Assembly: GCA_032433595.1 (NCBI GenBank)
Contig: JASWJB010000145.1
Coordinates: 35,869 to 99,868, forward strand
Direction of reading: 5' to 3'
Length of the DNA: 64,000 nucleotides
Source of the DNA: Conoideocrella luteorostrata
Lineage: Eukaryota; Ascomycota; Sordariomycetes; Hypocreales; Clavicipitaceae
Each line of letters begins with the position of its first letter. The first letter of the stretch is position 1. Of this stretch, positions 13,109 through 23,913 are shown in pieces. The notes under the pieces were generated by a model. That model was not told the DNA's origin and did no database searches. It saw only the letters and a list, made by a program, of their open reading frames with translations. Both the position numbers and the translations under genes were made by a program.

Positions 13109-14449
13109 TCATGAAGCACCCCCTTTTTTTGCATCGTGCTGCACCCTTTTTCTTTCTTTGGACCGCAACTCTGCAGCCTCCTTCGCAGCACTTTGTACAT
13201 CCTTTCGCTGCTCCCTGGCAGCCGCTCTATGTGTATCTCTCAACTCCAGCCGACGTAACCTACGCTCCGCCAAGCCTGTTTCATACTCCTGCTGTTTTTG
13301 CAGTTCCACCTCTTCCCGTGCCATTTTCTTCCTCTCTTTCCCCCTCTGGACGACCTCATGCTGAGCAGCTGTCAAGCCATTGATATCTCTTTGCCGCCTA
13401 TCCAAAGCTATCTTATGCTTCACGACTTTACGCCTAGTAGCTCCACTGATAGGCAAGCCAAAGAACTCAACTGCAGTTTTTTCCCCGGTGGGCAGAACAA
13501 CTTGACGCACACTACTATGCTCGTTAAGATCAGGTGCCAACTTGAACGTATGTCTCCAGAACTCCAACCGAGAGAGTTCGGCGCCAAGGAACTGGATCTT
13601 AACGGCAGTATCGACGTGAACCCTGAAATTGTACTCCAGATCTCGGAGCAACTCCGTAAGGCTTTCTTCGGACTTGAAATCTTCCCATGAAACCCTCCGT
13701 GAGCACTTGACGTACGTGGCACCGCCACGGCCGTAATTCAACCCAGGAAGAAATAAACGACCCCTATAGAGGTTCCCGTAGTAAGGTATAAACTGCGCTA
13801 GCGTCAAGTGGCGCAGCTTCGTGCCTGATGATGCCATCTTTTGAAGCACATCACTGGGTGTACGTTTAAGAGGATCCTGGGGCATTTCCAAGTGTTCCAG
13901 CGCCTCACATTCCAGCAGGAGGTCCCAGAACGGACCCAAATATACGGACGAACATCGCCAGAGATATCGCACCCGTGGCAGTTGCCATGATTTTCCGTCA
14001 TCGCCCAGAAGGCTGATAGAGCGAATGATCTTTCGTTGCTCGCTGCGAAGCTGATGCCCGACTGCGATGACGAATTCCCAGCCACTTAGGAAGCAGAATG
14101 TGTTGCCCGACCAGAACATTGGGGAGGCTTCCAAAGAGATTTGCCGGCAGGTTTGAAGGAGAGAGAGCCCTTTGCGTTTCGCACATGAGCATTTCGTATC
14201 CGTGGCTATCCGGTGCGGGCTCGGGTACAGCCAGACGTTAGTTTGAAGGAATGGTGGGATCTCGATGTCGGTTTTGTTGGTTGGTTTGTGCGGGCAATTT
14301 GGCTCGTGAGTCTTCTTCCATCGCAGAGGTTCGATGAGTGCGAGCTCGTATATACGTTTACGGATCTCGTAGGGGAGATGGCGAAATGTGAGCTTCTTGG
14401 GGCGTGGTGTTTGCCAAGGCACCGGTGGGATGGTGAGGACCTGCGGCAT
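13109..14449 (-). CDS. 2EXR/F-box-like domain protein with basic coiled-coil tail
   Basis: This is an intronless 446-residue protein of unknown function. The N-terminal part (about 19-130) has LTFRHLPYEIRKRIYELAL, then LLQTCRQISLEASPMFW. That is the arrangement of the fungal 2EXR/F-box-like families often found in uncharacterised ascomycete proteins. The last 110 residues are highly charged (Arg/Lys/Glu-rich) with heptad-like spacing and probably form a coiled coil. F-box-like function, such as ubiquitin ligase adaptor, is only a family-level guess; no leucine-rich or WD repeats are visible. The ATG at 14449 is the only sensible start. Confidence 0.75.
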   Translation of the reverse strand: MPQVLTIPPVPWQTPRPKKLTFRHLPYEIRKRIYELALIEPLRWKKTHEPNCPHKPTNKTDIEIPPFLQTNVWLYPSPHRIATDTKCSCAKRKGLSLLQTCRQISLEASPMFWSGNTFCFLSGWEFVIAVGHQLRSEQRKIIRSISLLGDDGKSWQLPRVRYLWRCSSVYLGPFWDLLLECEALEHLEMPQDPLKRTPSDVLQKMASSGTKLRHLTLAQFIPYYGNLYRGRLFLPGLNYGRGGATYVKCSRRVSWEDFKSEESLTELLRDLEYNFRVHVDTAVKIQFLGAELSRLEFWRHTFKLAPDLNEHSSVRQVVLPTGEKTAVEFFGLPISGATRRKVVKHKIALDRRQRDINGLTAAQHEVVQRGKERKKMAREEVELQKQQEYETGLAERRLRRLELRDTHRAAAREQRKDVQSAAKEAAELRSKERKRVQHDAKKGGAS

Positions 14450-15037
14450 GACTTTGATGCGGAGATTCGAGCTGAAGACGACTTATAAAAGCAAGCTTAT
14501 CCACGAATCGGACTGACTGGAAGAAGGCAACAATAAACGAGGCTTTCTGCAATAGCTAACGGCCTGCAATTTTGTAATTTGAGAAGAAATAATGAAGCGT
14601 GCCTGAGTGCCGCAGCGGTTATTGACTCACACACACACCATTTGAGCAACTGTTTGCCTCACACGAACGCCCGAAGTTAGGCAGAAGGCGAGTTGGCCGA
14701 AGGCATGCAGCCACAGGCCGTCGGCCCTCCACGCTCCCCTCTTTATCTTCATGCCCGACCAACGAATCTCGACCTGTTGCTTCTCTGTGTAACATGCAAG
14801 GTAATGCATGATTCCTACGAGCATTGATCACAGTGTTGGAGGTTGGTCCGGCGACTCTATGCATACTCGCTGCAATTGGCGGCTGCAGATTACACGCGTC
14901 TGCCTAGTCACGCAACACGAAACAATACAGCATAGCTGCATTTGCTGCCAGGAAGAAGCATATGATCTATCATACATCAATAACTTATCGGAGAGATACG
15001 CTCTAGAAGACAAAATCACCGGGTACCGCTATTGACC
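14450..15037. other. Divergent intergenic region upstream of the barstar-like gene
   Basis: This is 588 bp between the starts of two divergent genes. It contains a short (AC)n run at about 14628-14639. I see no gene. Confidence 0.5.
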
Positions 15038-15427
15038 ATGACCAGGGTGTATGTGCTGGATGGCACCGAAATCAAGAGCCTAGACGACTTCTGGAAAGAA
15101 ATCGGTGAAGCGGTCAACGGCCCTGGAGGCTATTTTGGGCGGAATTTGGATTCCTTTCACGACTGTCTGCGTGGTGGGGGATTTGGAACTCCCGCCGACG
15201 GCAACTTCTGCTTCGAATGGCAAGGTCACGAAGTCTCACGGCAGCACCTGGGATATGAGGCCACCGTGCGAGAGCTGCAGGTTCGGCTCGCACGGTGCCA
15301 TGAATCGAACCGGCCAATGGTGCTACGTGAGCTGCAAACTGCTGAGGCGGGACAGGGCAAGACCGTGTTTGACTGGTTGGTGGATATTATGTATAATATG
15401 AACCCGACTATTTTGCGGCTGACCTGA
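15038..15427 (+). CDS. Barstar-like (barnase inhibitor family) protein
   Basis: This small intronless gene (129 residues) has the barstar fold signature. Residues 5-12 (YVLDGTEI) match the first strand. Residues 32-44 (YFGRNLDSFHDCL) align with the barstar helix that binds barnase. Asp38 and Asp42 take the places of barstar Asp35 and Asp39, which contact the nuclease active site. Trp38 of barstar is His41 here, and a Glu-Trp pair follows at 60-61. Barstar proteins are bacterial ribonuclease inhibitors that protect the producer. I see no barnase- or T1-type ribonuclease in this window, so its target here is unknown. The absence of introns and the rarity of the family in fungi suggest horizontal transfer from bacteria, which is an inference. 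The first ATG is at 15038. Confidence 0.8.
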   Translation: MTRVYVLDGTEIKSLDDFWKEIGEAVNGPGGYFGRNLDSFHDCLRGGGFGTPADGNFCFEWQGHEVSRQHLGYEATVRELQVRLARCHESNRPMVLRELQTAEAGQGKTVFDWLVDIMYNMNPTILRLT

Positions 15428-15649
15428 ACAGCTGTGTATTATCATCACAATGCTATGATATTAATGAGATGGTCAACTGGCGTAATAGTATATCTTAGAC
15501 TGCTCTTTTCATAGACTGTAGATGAAGATGCCTGACTGATACCCAAATGGCCTTGCGTAACCCTCACATACCCCAGCTTGTCTTCATCCTAATTATCCCA
15601 TGCAATAGTCTTGAACCGGAGTCTCTGCCATCTGAAACTATCGGCTTGA

Positions 15650-15940
15650 TTAATGCTCTGCACTTGTCTCATCTACTCTCAATTCTGCACTAGGCGTCAC
15701 CCACGCCTGGTACCAAACAGTATCAGCGTCATGGAATACTCCGTTACTCCCAAGACCATATTCTCCTAGAGAAAGATCCCCTTGACCTCGTTCACTGCCA
15801 CAACTTTCGCACAGCATTCTAGCTATAAAGTTGATCTTGCTGCACCGTGGATAATGCCCTCTGGCTTTGGCGCAGGTCCAGCGCCGTGTTATGCCGTAAT
15901 CGATCTTGTAGAGCCGCGGCTTGAGCCCATTAGGTTGCAT
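15650..15940 (-). CDS. Possible small cysteine protein with degenerate RanBP2-like finger
   Basis: This is a 96-codon ATG-initiated frame that I do not recognise as a named family. It contains W-x-C, then C-x3-N-x6-C-x2-C (RRWTC..., RCSKINFIARMLCESCG). That resembles a RanBP2-type zinc finger except for a nine-residue instead of 2-4-residue gap between the first two cysteines. It ends with DADTVWYQAWVTPS. It could be a genuine small fungal protein, a mis-spliced fragment or chance. It is convergent with the barstar-like gene. Evidence is weak. Confidence 0.35.
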   Translation of the reverse strand: MQPNGLKPRLYKIDYGITRRWTCAKARGHYPRCSKINFIARMLCESCGSERGQGDLSLGEYGLGSNGVFHDADTVWYQAWVTPSAELRVDETSAEH

Positions 15941-16828
15941 GATGTTGCTTGCGCGAGAGACGTTCTCTTGAACTAGGTCCTAGTTTCCTCCTTTCTTTTC
16001 TTTCTCTTTTTACGTTTCGTTTTATGCTTTTTTTATGGGTTGTGTTGAGGAATTATTGATGTAGATCTCGGGCGACGGTATCGAGAGGTAAGCGGATAAA
16101 CGCCGTCCAGAGCATTATCATGTTCAGATATAGGCCGGATGAGAGGAAAGTCGAGTGAGGCCAAGAAGCAACTGTGAACGAGCTGAAATTTCGGGGCCTA
16201 GACAGCCGGGTCTCTTTAATGAAGGGCATACTCTCAGTGCCGCCTGACAAGTGGACAATTATACAACGCTGATTGCCCGTCGACCGAGTGACCATTCACC
16301 GGTGTCGTGTAGTCTGAATCACTACACATGGAACAAGTTTGCTTTCAGGCCTTGCATTCAATGGGTTACAGAGTTGGTACAATGAATACACGGCAATTAA
16401 AGGCTAGACTTTTTTCCCGGATCGAGCGTTGCGTTCGTTGCCAACAGGCAGGGAAATGGACCGGTGCCATTCACGCAACGTATGTTCATAAACACAACGA
16501 CTTCGTCACAATATTAGCCGTTTGTTAAACGCTACCGCCGTTTCAGTCTCTTATGATGAGTGACTCACGGTGACCTAGTGCACTGCCTCGAAGTGCCACC
16601 CTGCAATGGAGGACTCGTAGGCTGTACTTACACAAGAGTTTTACAGAGAGTGGTACGCTAACTAGTACAGTAGCAGTACGGAGGGAGATTTTCAGATAAT
16701 ATCGTCGGCAGAGTAAAAAGTGTTCAGCAAACCACGACATGCAATATGGCTACGACATTGCTTCGGTTGGCGGTCTTGTTCCACAAACTAGATTCGGACT
16801 TAGCTGCAACTATCACTTACAATCACTA
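15941..16828. other. Intergenic region
   Basis: This 888-bp stretch has only short frames without domain character. A T-rich tract lies at about 15985-16035. I see nothing that can be called. Confidence 0.5.
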
Positions 16829-17497
16829 TCACAACACATCGCCGGCAGTATGCATAGGGAACACGCACACTCCATCCCTCACATCCGTACAACAAACCAC
16901 TAGCGACTCGTCGCCGTGCTCCCTCCCCTTGGCCAACCTGGCGAACAGCGTCACATCCACGCAAGTATATGGCAAAGGCTCATCGCCCCCTTGCCTGTAA
17001 AGAAGCTGTGCCACAGCTTCCCCTCTAACCCTCCTCGGGCACACATAAAACGTGCCATTGCGAGCATGAACCAGCTGTGGTCCATCACCCACATATGCCA
17101 CGCCCACGTGTGACGTCCCCTTCCTGCAGTCCATGCTCAAGTCTCTTCCGCCATGGCCGCCTTTTGGAATCAATAAGCTTCTCGTTGTGTTACCTCGATG
17201 GTGTTGTATTTCTGCTGTTGTAGGGTTGAAGAAGAAAGTCGTTCCGCTCGTACTGCTGCTGCCGTTCACACCAGAGGGTCTTCTGAGAAGCAATGGCTCG
17301 TGGCAGCCAGACACTGGAAGCGCGACGACTTCCCAGTTCTCGATGCCGGCAGCGAATCTTGTGATATTCGGGGACGTTACGTGCGCGATAAGGTTGAAGT
17401 TGTGTGAGAGAGCTGGCAGGTTGGCTGGTGTTATTAGTTGAGCTGCGCTAGTTGCCAGGATGGCATATGCGGCCAAAAAGCTGTTGAATGTAGGCAT
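16829..17497 (-). CDS. Small secreted cysteine-containing protein, function unknown
   Basis: This is an intronless 222-residue protein starting with a probable signal peptide, MPTFNSFLAAYAILATSAAQ. The mature part has seven cysteines scattered from GCHEP to VCVF and several possible N-glycosylation sites (NIT, NGS, NTT, NGT). The opening of the mature chain, HNFNLIAHVTSP, followed by a long beta-rich domain, resembles a family of uncharacterised fungal secreted proteins (DUF7907-like, from memory). A role at the cell surface or in host interaction is inference only. It stands alone at the edge of a 4-kb gene-empty stretch. Confidence 0.7.
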   Translation of the reverse strand: MPTFNSFLAAYAILATSAAQLITPANLPALSHNFNLIAHVTSPNITRFAAGIENWEVVALPVSGCHEPLLLRRPSGVNGSSSTSGTTFFFNPTTAEIQHHRGNTTRSLLIPKGGHGGRDLSMDCRKGTSHVGVAYVGDGPQLVHARNGTFYVCPRRVRGEAVAQLLYRQGGDEPLPYTCVDVTLFARLAKGREHGDESLVVCCTDVRDGVCVFPMHTAGDVL

Positions 17498-20137
17498 TTG
17501 TGTTGAACGGTCGAGGCAACGGTAGAAATATCAAAATACGTTTTATCGTGATTCAATCTGAGTTGCTTCTTTTTCGTTTTGTTCTGGTTTCCATTGCGTG
17601 TATTATACGTCAGCTTAACACGCTGGTCGCGAGGCATAGGAATGCAAGACGCCGCGTTTTCATCCCTTCACAAGTGGCGACCGGCCGCAAAATTACCTTT
17701 CTAGAGTAAACCTGAGATCCTTCAGTAAGGGACTGTTTCAAATGATGTCATTTGGAATTTCTGGCTGGATTTGCTAGGCATTCAATACGGATGCCGATAT
17801 GTTTGGACAAGGAGCCGCGGCGTGCAAGTGCGGATTCATTTTCGGTAACACTCTCCAAAACCCTTTGTCAACTTGGAAAATTTTCTTATGGCAAGGGAAA
17901 GGGCAAAGTCATCATCTGAGTCTGCAGCGAGCGATGGCGTGACTTTCATCTTGAAGGCCGCAGCTGGATTGAAATGAGTATTTGACGATGCACTGTTATC
18001 GAATGTCGGAGAAGTACCACTCCAAGTAGCCAATGCATCTTGACCGGACTCCAAGAAGCTTGCGATCTACAAACCTTCAGTACAAGATACTCAGTGAACC
18101 TGCAGAAATCAGCAAAGCTTCATGCACAACTATTGCTGCATATGTGTTAAACGCCGAAATGTTCGAGTCCATGGTTAGCATGGTAGTCATAGCCTGGGCG
18201 CAGGCAGACATCATACAGCCACAACATGAGTCGTCCTCCAGGTCAGCAGGATCGCAACGGTGACGAGTCAGAAGCATGGCATTTAGTAGACTAGCGCAAG
18301 TCTCCCCTTGACCACTGCTGCTCAGGTTTTGTAGGTATTAAGGGGGACAAATGCCAGTTTGTCGACATCTATCGAGCAACCGGTTTTTACCTCTCATCTC
18401 AACGAGTCAGTACCGCCAGCGTAGCCGACCGACAGAGATGGTAGCCCCAATAAATAACCCACATGTCCGTCGCTGTTGATTATATAATACGACATCTCAG
18501 GATATATGTCATTCCCTTGCAGACCTCCGTATTGTACAACATGTCAGATGCTTTGGATGCTCAGGCAAGCCCCGTTTCGTAGCCTACCAGTCACGACTGA
18601 GACGTGACAAACCGTCTCAGCTGATTGCCGTAGTGCTAAATGGCGACGGTGGGAAAGCGTTAGATGCATAAGACTCTTAATTTCGTTCGCTAGAAGGATG
18701 GATGCCCCCCTGATAGGCGAACCCCCCCGTTCGGCTGTGTGGCACAAGGCTCCGAGCCCCCTGCTTGGAGAATGATGGTGGTGCTTGCATATCATTATCG
18801 TGATTGACTGCCGTTACCTCAACGCACAGATGAGAGCAGTCCGTGGTCCGTACAATATTGTCTACGGAATACCTAGACAAGCTATTGTATTAAAAAGGCC
18901 GGTCATGCCAATATGTCGTATTTTTGGCCTTGGTGGAGGATGCATGCATGTCTGCATGCTCGCATTATCGTCCGGGAGCAGGGGGACGAACCTGGTGGTG
19001 CCTTGTTTTGGCATTCCAATCTTTCCTCTTCGGCGGACGCCAAAATGAGATCTCCACCAAGCCTGGGTTGTTGCTTCTTTCTTGCTTGACTGAATTTGAG
19101 CAAGCACGCACGAACTGGAGTAAAGGAAACGGCCAATAGCAATATACCAAGTAACCACTTATGTCTTACGTACCCCGAGGAACGCAGGGTCCAAGTGTTC
19201 GATGGGCCAAACTTGAACACTTTTTGCAACGGAGTGGACCAACTAACGGGATCAAACTTCTGCTGAGATGGGCTGCCCCTGCCAGAATGCGCTGGGATTG
19301 TGTGTAGTATGTTAGTTGCTCCGTATGTAAAACAATAGTTAGTTACGGAGTGGCGGCGCACCGAGATACTTATTGGTCGTTGCTCCGTACTTGAGTAGGT
19401 ACATATGTAACCGCGTCGGTACCTGGCGTGCTAGGCTGGTGGCACTCCGTACTCAATACGGACTGCAAGTGTGCGAAACCATCAATCTAAACAAGACAGG
19501 TCTTGCACGGCATCCAACGTGCCAATTTAGGCTGCTCAACAAGTACTTACCCAACTAACCCAGCCTGGTGGGGAGTTTTGGCCGCTGTCTTGGGTCGCAT
19601 TGCTCCGTACACCTGCTGCTATTGCGTTGCACATGCATGAATGAATAATCATTGTCGACTCACACTTGCTTTATCTCTCCAGAGCCTCATTGTGGAAGGG
19701 GAGGCAGTTCGGCCCTTTCTTTTCGCTTCTCTCTATCGCAGTACATGCCCGGGTGCCAGAATGGCTGTCTACTCCGACGCAATCGTTACGACGTGAAATG
19801 ATTGGTAGTTGGCTTGAGTGGCCCTGTCAACATTAATGTACTGTCCCGTCGATGGCATCGGACGGCCCGCCTCATGTCATGTCAATCCATGTATATAAAT
19901 GGCAGAAAAATTCTTGGCGCCTTTAGATAGCGGCCTCGTGAAAAATCGACATCTACCTCCTTGCGGCCAGCTTCAAGGCGATCAGATATGGCCAAGCCTG
20001 GCATCGATGTTATTTTGTTCGCATCATAGGTACGGGGCGAACAAAGCGTTTGCCGGTAGGTAGTACGTACTAAGCAACTGGCCATCAAACGGAGTGTAAG
20101 ACAGACGAACCTCAACCAAAAGCACCCCACATCTTTC

Positions 20138-20225
20138 CTTGCCTTGCCTTGCAGTGCCTCGACTTGCCTCGACTTGCCTCTGACCTGCCACTGACCCTGC
20201 TCTGACATGCCCTGACCTGCCTGCT
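20138..20225. repeat. Degenerate TGCCT-type tandem repeat
   Basis: The sequence is built of variants of a short unit such as GCCTTGCCTT, CTCGACTTGC (twice in tandem near 20157-20180) and CCTGACCTGC. It is a low-complexity minisatellite without coding potential. Confidence 0.6.
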
Positions 20226-20350
20226 TGGACGGCTAAGCCATCGGGTAATGTCATTTTTCATGCACCCCAGGTGCCATTCGCAGGCAGGCACATGCTTTGC
20301 AAACGCCTGCACCTCCTGTTTGTCGTCTGGTCCCGGTATCCTAGTCATGC

Positions 20351-20400
20351 TCCCACGCTCCACGCTCCATGCTCCACGCTCCATGCTCCTTGCTCCACAG
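20351..20400. repeat. Short CACGCTCCATGCTC minisatellite
   Basis: Alternating CTCCACG and CTCCATG units are repeated about six times in intergenic DNA. The array probably arose by slippage. Confidence 0.7.
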
Positions 20401-21600
20401 GATCGATGTTTCTCACATGGACAGACCTGACATTCTGCCAATCTGCATTCTGCGCCATCAACCTGTCTGCCACCTAGGCCCACTAGCCGCAAATCTTCCC
20501 ACAGCTTTGGGACCCTTTGCTGCCTTTCTGCCTTTCACCCTAACGTTCAATCTTGCCTAGGGGCCAACTAAATCAAAGCCCGTTCGGGTCTACGATATGG
20601 CCATCAGGCCGCATTGACTGCACAGACTGACTCGGGGACCAGAGGTAGGGTAACTGCAAAGCTATAATACAACCGATCGACGAGAGGCTAACTGGGGATA
20701 AGCAAATAGGACAGCCACTGGGTGAGCATTATCGGTCGAGGCACGGCAGTCAAGCTGTATTGTATTGTGTAAGTAGCGACTGGTAGCTCGCGAGAAGCGT
20801 CCGTGACAACATCGAGGTTCGGAGTGCTCCGTGCGATGCAAGAGATACATTTTGCCAGCCAGCGTTACGGTGCTGCTACATGGGAGACGGACAACCAAGA
20901 CAGTTTGTGGAACCTATAACCGACTCCACGGGTTTGATTTCTAACCGCACCTCTTTTCAGACGAGCCACGACGGACGCTTCTGTGAAATATCCTAGGGGG
21001 GGAGGGCCACCTGCTGCTCCACGCGTGTTCACGTATTTGCCAATCGGCGTGACAGCCGCCCTAACTCCAATCTCTTGATGAACGCTTCCCCCGGCCCATC
21101 ATAGCAAATCAAAAATACAAAAATATTAGCACCCGTACGTGGGGACACCAATCCCAGCCAGGACCTGACTTGGGACACGGCCACCGAGGTGCCTAGTTCA
21201 ATATCCAGTCCCCGCAGGGATCCCTGCTGTGCGACTTGTGAAGAGCTTGTCCTGTCTTGGGGACCTTGGCAGCGCTACCTCAAAAGGAATCGGTCTTGCT
21301 CTTAATCTCGAGCCAGAGCTGTTGCGGTTGCTGATCCAATTCGAACTTTGCAATTTATTCTATCCCAGGGTTCGTGCAGATTCGCAGGGCACACGACCGA
21401 AACTGACGGCAACTCAAAGGCGACGAACGGTTGATACGTATTTCTTCTCCCGCTAACGGAACGATCCGCCACCTAGTAACACCTATCACCTGCGGCTCAT
21501 ACGACCGGCCGAGAAAGCTCTCCCCGCACCTTGCCCCTCATCGGCCACCTGCGAGTGTGCCTGATTGACTTTCGGGCTTCGTATCAGACAGCCAACCACA

Positions 21601-23492
21601 ATGGGTCTCTTCTCTCGGAAAGACAGGGCCCCCAAAGGCAACGCTTCCATTGCAGCCTCTCAATCGACCGGCAGCGTTCACTCAACAACCTCTCGTGGTA
21701 TCGGAAATCGCGTCTCAGCTGGCAGCTACACATCAGGAGCAACATCATTATCACCAATGTCACCAGTCAAGTTGCCCAAGGTCGATCTTCCTCGACCACC
21801 GGATCCCCAGCTGGATCCCGTCGGATACCTCCGAAGCTTAGGTGCTGTGAGAGAAAGGAGCCAGATCATTCTCGAGAAAGTGAAGAGCAATGACCTGATT
21901 CACTTTGACGTTGACTTAAAGAAGATGCCAGACGTCGTCAATTTCGTGGCCGGCTTAATCAAGGTATGCCCTTTCGAAATCAACCACCCGATTGATTTAG
22001 TTTTCTGGCATTCTTCCTCCATCACCGCACATATACATGTCGGAGTTGCCCGAGACACAGGTTCTCTCGCTCCCATCATGTTCGATCAGTGTTTCCGCCA
22101 GACTTTACTGCATGTAGACATGAATGAACTAACACCGTCGGCAGCGAGACTACGAGGCACCGTTTACGTCGATACCTGGGCACGGACGATACCAACACTT
22201 TTGCGTGGGCGGTCGTGACCGTGTTGCCGACTTGATCTCAGTGTGGCCGGAATCGGTCGACAACACTGAGCGTTGCCGTCGACTCATTGATTTGTTCTTG
22301 GTCAGCGTGCTTTTAGACGCAGGCGCAGGCACTCAATGGAGCTACAAAAGCACTGAAAACGGCAAAATTTATCGACGGTCCGAAGGTCTCGCTGTTGCCA
22401 GTTTGGAAATGTTCAAACAGGTAATATTTTCTACCCATGTCATTCGTCCATGATGGGTGTTGAATGCTGACTTCCTAAAAGGGTCACTTCTCTAGCAACC
22501 CAGACAATAAGTATCAAGTCGACAAAGATGGGCTCAAAGCCCTCACCGTTGAAAAGCTCCAAGCTGGCCTCCAGTCTCGTCCTGACGGCGAGTTGGCCGG
22601 CTTAGAGGGCCGCACTGAACTGCTTCTCAGACTATCTGGCGCACTGTCTGACAAGACAGATTATTTTGGTCCTGATGGCAGGCCGGGAAATATGATAGGT
22701 AAAGACGGCATATAACTGGCTGTGTAGTTCATGGATGTACTAATGCGGTTGCAGACCACCTCCTTTCTCATCCTTCAACCCAAGCATCTTCGATGTTGAT
22801 CGTGCCGTTGCCAGTTCTGTGGAATGTTCTGATGAATGGCTTGGGACCAATCTGGCCGCCTTCGCGCACGGCTTTGAATGATGTATCTCTTGGGGATGCA
22901 TGGCCTTGTAAGGCCATGCCCCGTTCAGAGGCAGCTTCTTGGGAATCTATCTTACCATTCCATAAGCTAACCCAGTGGCTCACATACTCTCTCATGCAGC
23001 CCATGCAGTCTCTACTGAACATGCACTTTGCTGGACAGGAGTTGCTTACGGGTTTGCCAGAGTACCGCAACGGTGGTTTGTTTGTGGACCTTGGTGTTTT
23101 GAACCTCAAAAAGGACGATGTCGAGCGTGGTCTTCAAAATTACGCAGACTACTGTCGCCGAACCGGTAGCAAAGGAGTAGAGGTAGCTCCAATGTTTGAA
23201 CCCAGCGACGATGTAGTGGTGGAATGGCGTGGAGCAACTGTCGGCCTGCTGGATGTGCTTTGTGCGGAAGTAAACAAAGCTCTAAAGAAGGAGCTAGCTG
23301 GCAACGAGATGACTCTGCCCCAGCTTCTCGAAGCGGGCAGTTGGAAGGTAGGCCTACGAATTGGACTATTGCCATGTCCTACGAGTCCGGAAGCTGACCA
23401 TGCCACAGGGAGGCCGCGAGATAGCCGAAATAAACCGGCCGAATACCAAAGAACCTCCAATTTTAATCGACAGCGACGGAACTGTATTCTAA
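21601..23492 (+). CDS. URC4: Uracil catabolism protein URC4 (DUF1688)
   Basis: This is a fungal homologue of the URC4/Urg3 family, needed for the URC pathway that degrades uracil to use it as nitrogen source; its exact reaction is not settled. Five exons (21601-21963, 22145-22420, 22482-22698, 22755-23347, 23409-23492) join in frame to 510 residues. The family blocks are clear: DPVGYLRSLGAVRERS, HFDVD, GRYQHFCVGGRDRVADLI, DLFLVSVLLDAGAG, RSEGLAVASLEMF, GLEGRTELL, FVDLGVL and VVEWRGATVGLLD. The first 40 residues form a Ser-rich extension. Other pathway members (URC1, uracil permease) are not nearby. It is convergent with OXA1. Confidence 0.92.
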
Positions 23493-23913
23493 AGCAAGAG
23501 GTAGGATTTTTGGGTTTTAAGGAACCGAGTGCTCCTATGTGGTCTTTTCGCCTTCTTTTTTAGTCACGATGCATATGATGGGAGGCGGTTACTGCTAGAT
23601 GAGTAGATACCTCATTGTATCCTTATAATGGATGAATGAATACCTTGCCTGAACAAGGTCTTAATTCTCAGCTATTACATGATAACGGGCTATTCGTTGA
23701 AGTGTGTGTTCTATTTGTCCAAAAACCGTCTTCATCAAGCGAATACGCTGTCTTAAAGCCCTATTGTACAGTCACATCTCTCTATGTCCATATAGATGTG
23801 TTTTGCCCCAGCGCCCTCAGCCTCTCAGAAATCCCGTACCTAATATTTACCTTTATTACACAGGAGGATACAGCAAAAAGTACATCATCGACTAATACTG
23901 TCGTCCTTTCCGT
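23493..23913. other. Convergent 3' region URC4/OXA1
   Basis: This is 421 bp shared by the 3' ends of two convergent genes. No gene is seen. Confidence 0.5.

Larger units (their letters stand above)
17498..21600. other. Gene-poor region upstream of URC4
   Basis: In 4.1 kb I find no gene I can support. Short unrelated frames occur on both strands. Several near-copies of the TACGGAGTA motif lie at about 19319-19610 (TACGGAGT or CTCCGTA), and degenerate direct repeats lie at 20138-20225 and 20351-20400. The final part must contain the URC4 promoter and leader. Confidence 0.5.

Noticed and set aside
17836..18277. Two minus-strand frames with a Cys-rich segment (CCGCMMSACAQAM) that might be the end of a C6 transcription factor
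   Set aside because: No DNA-binding cluster, no matching splice structure and no clear family match. I could not tell it from chance.
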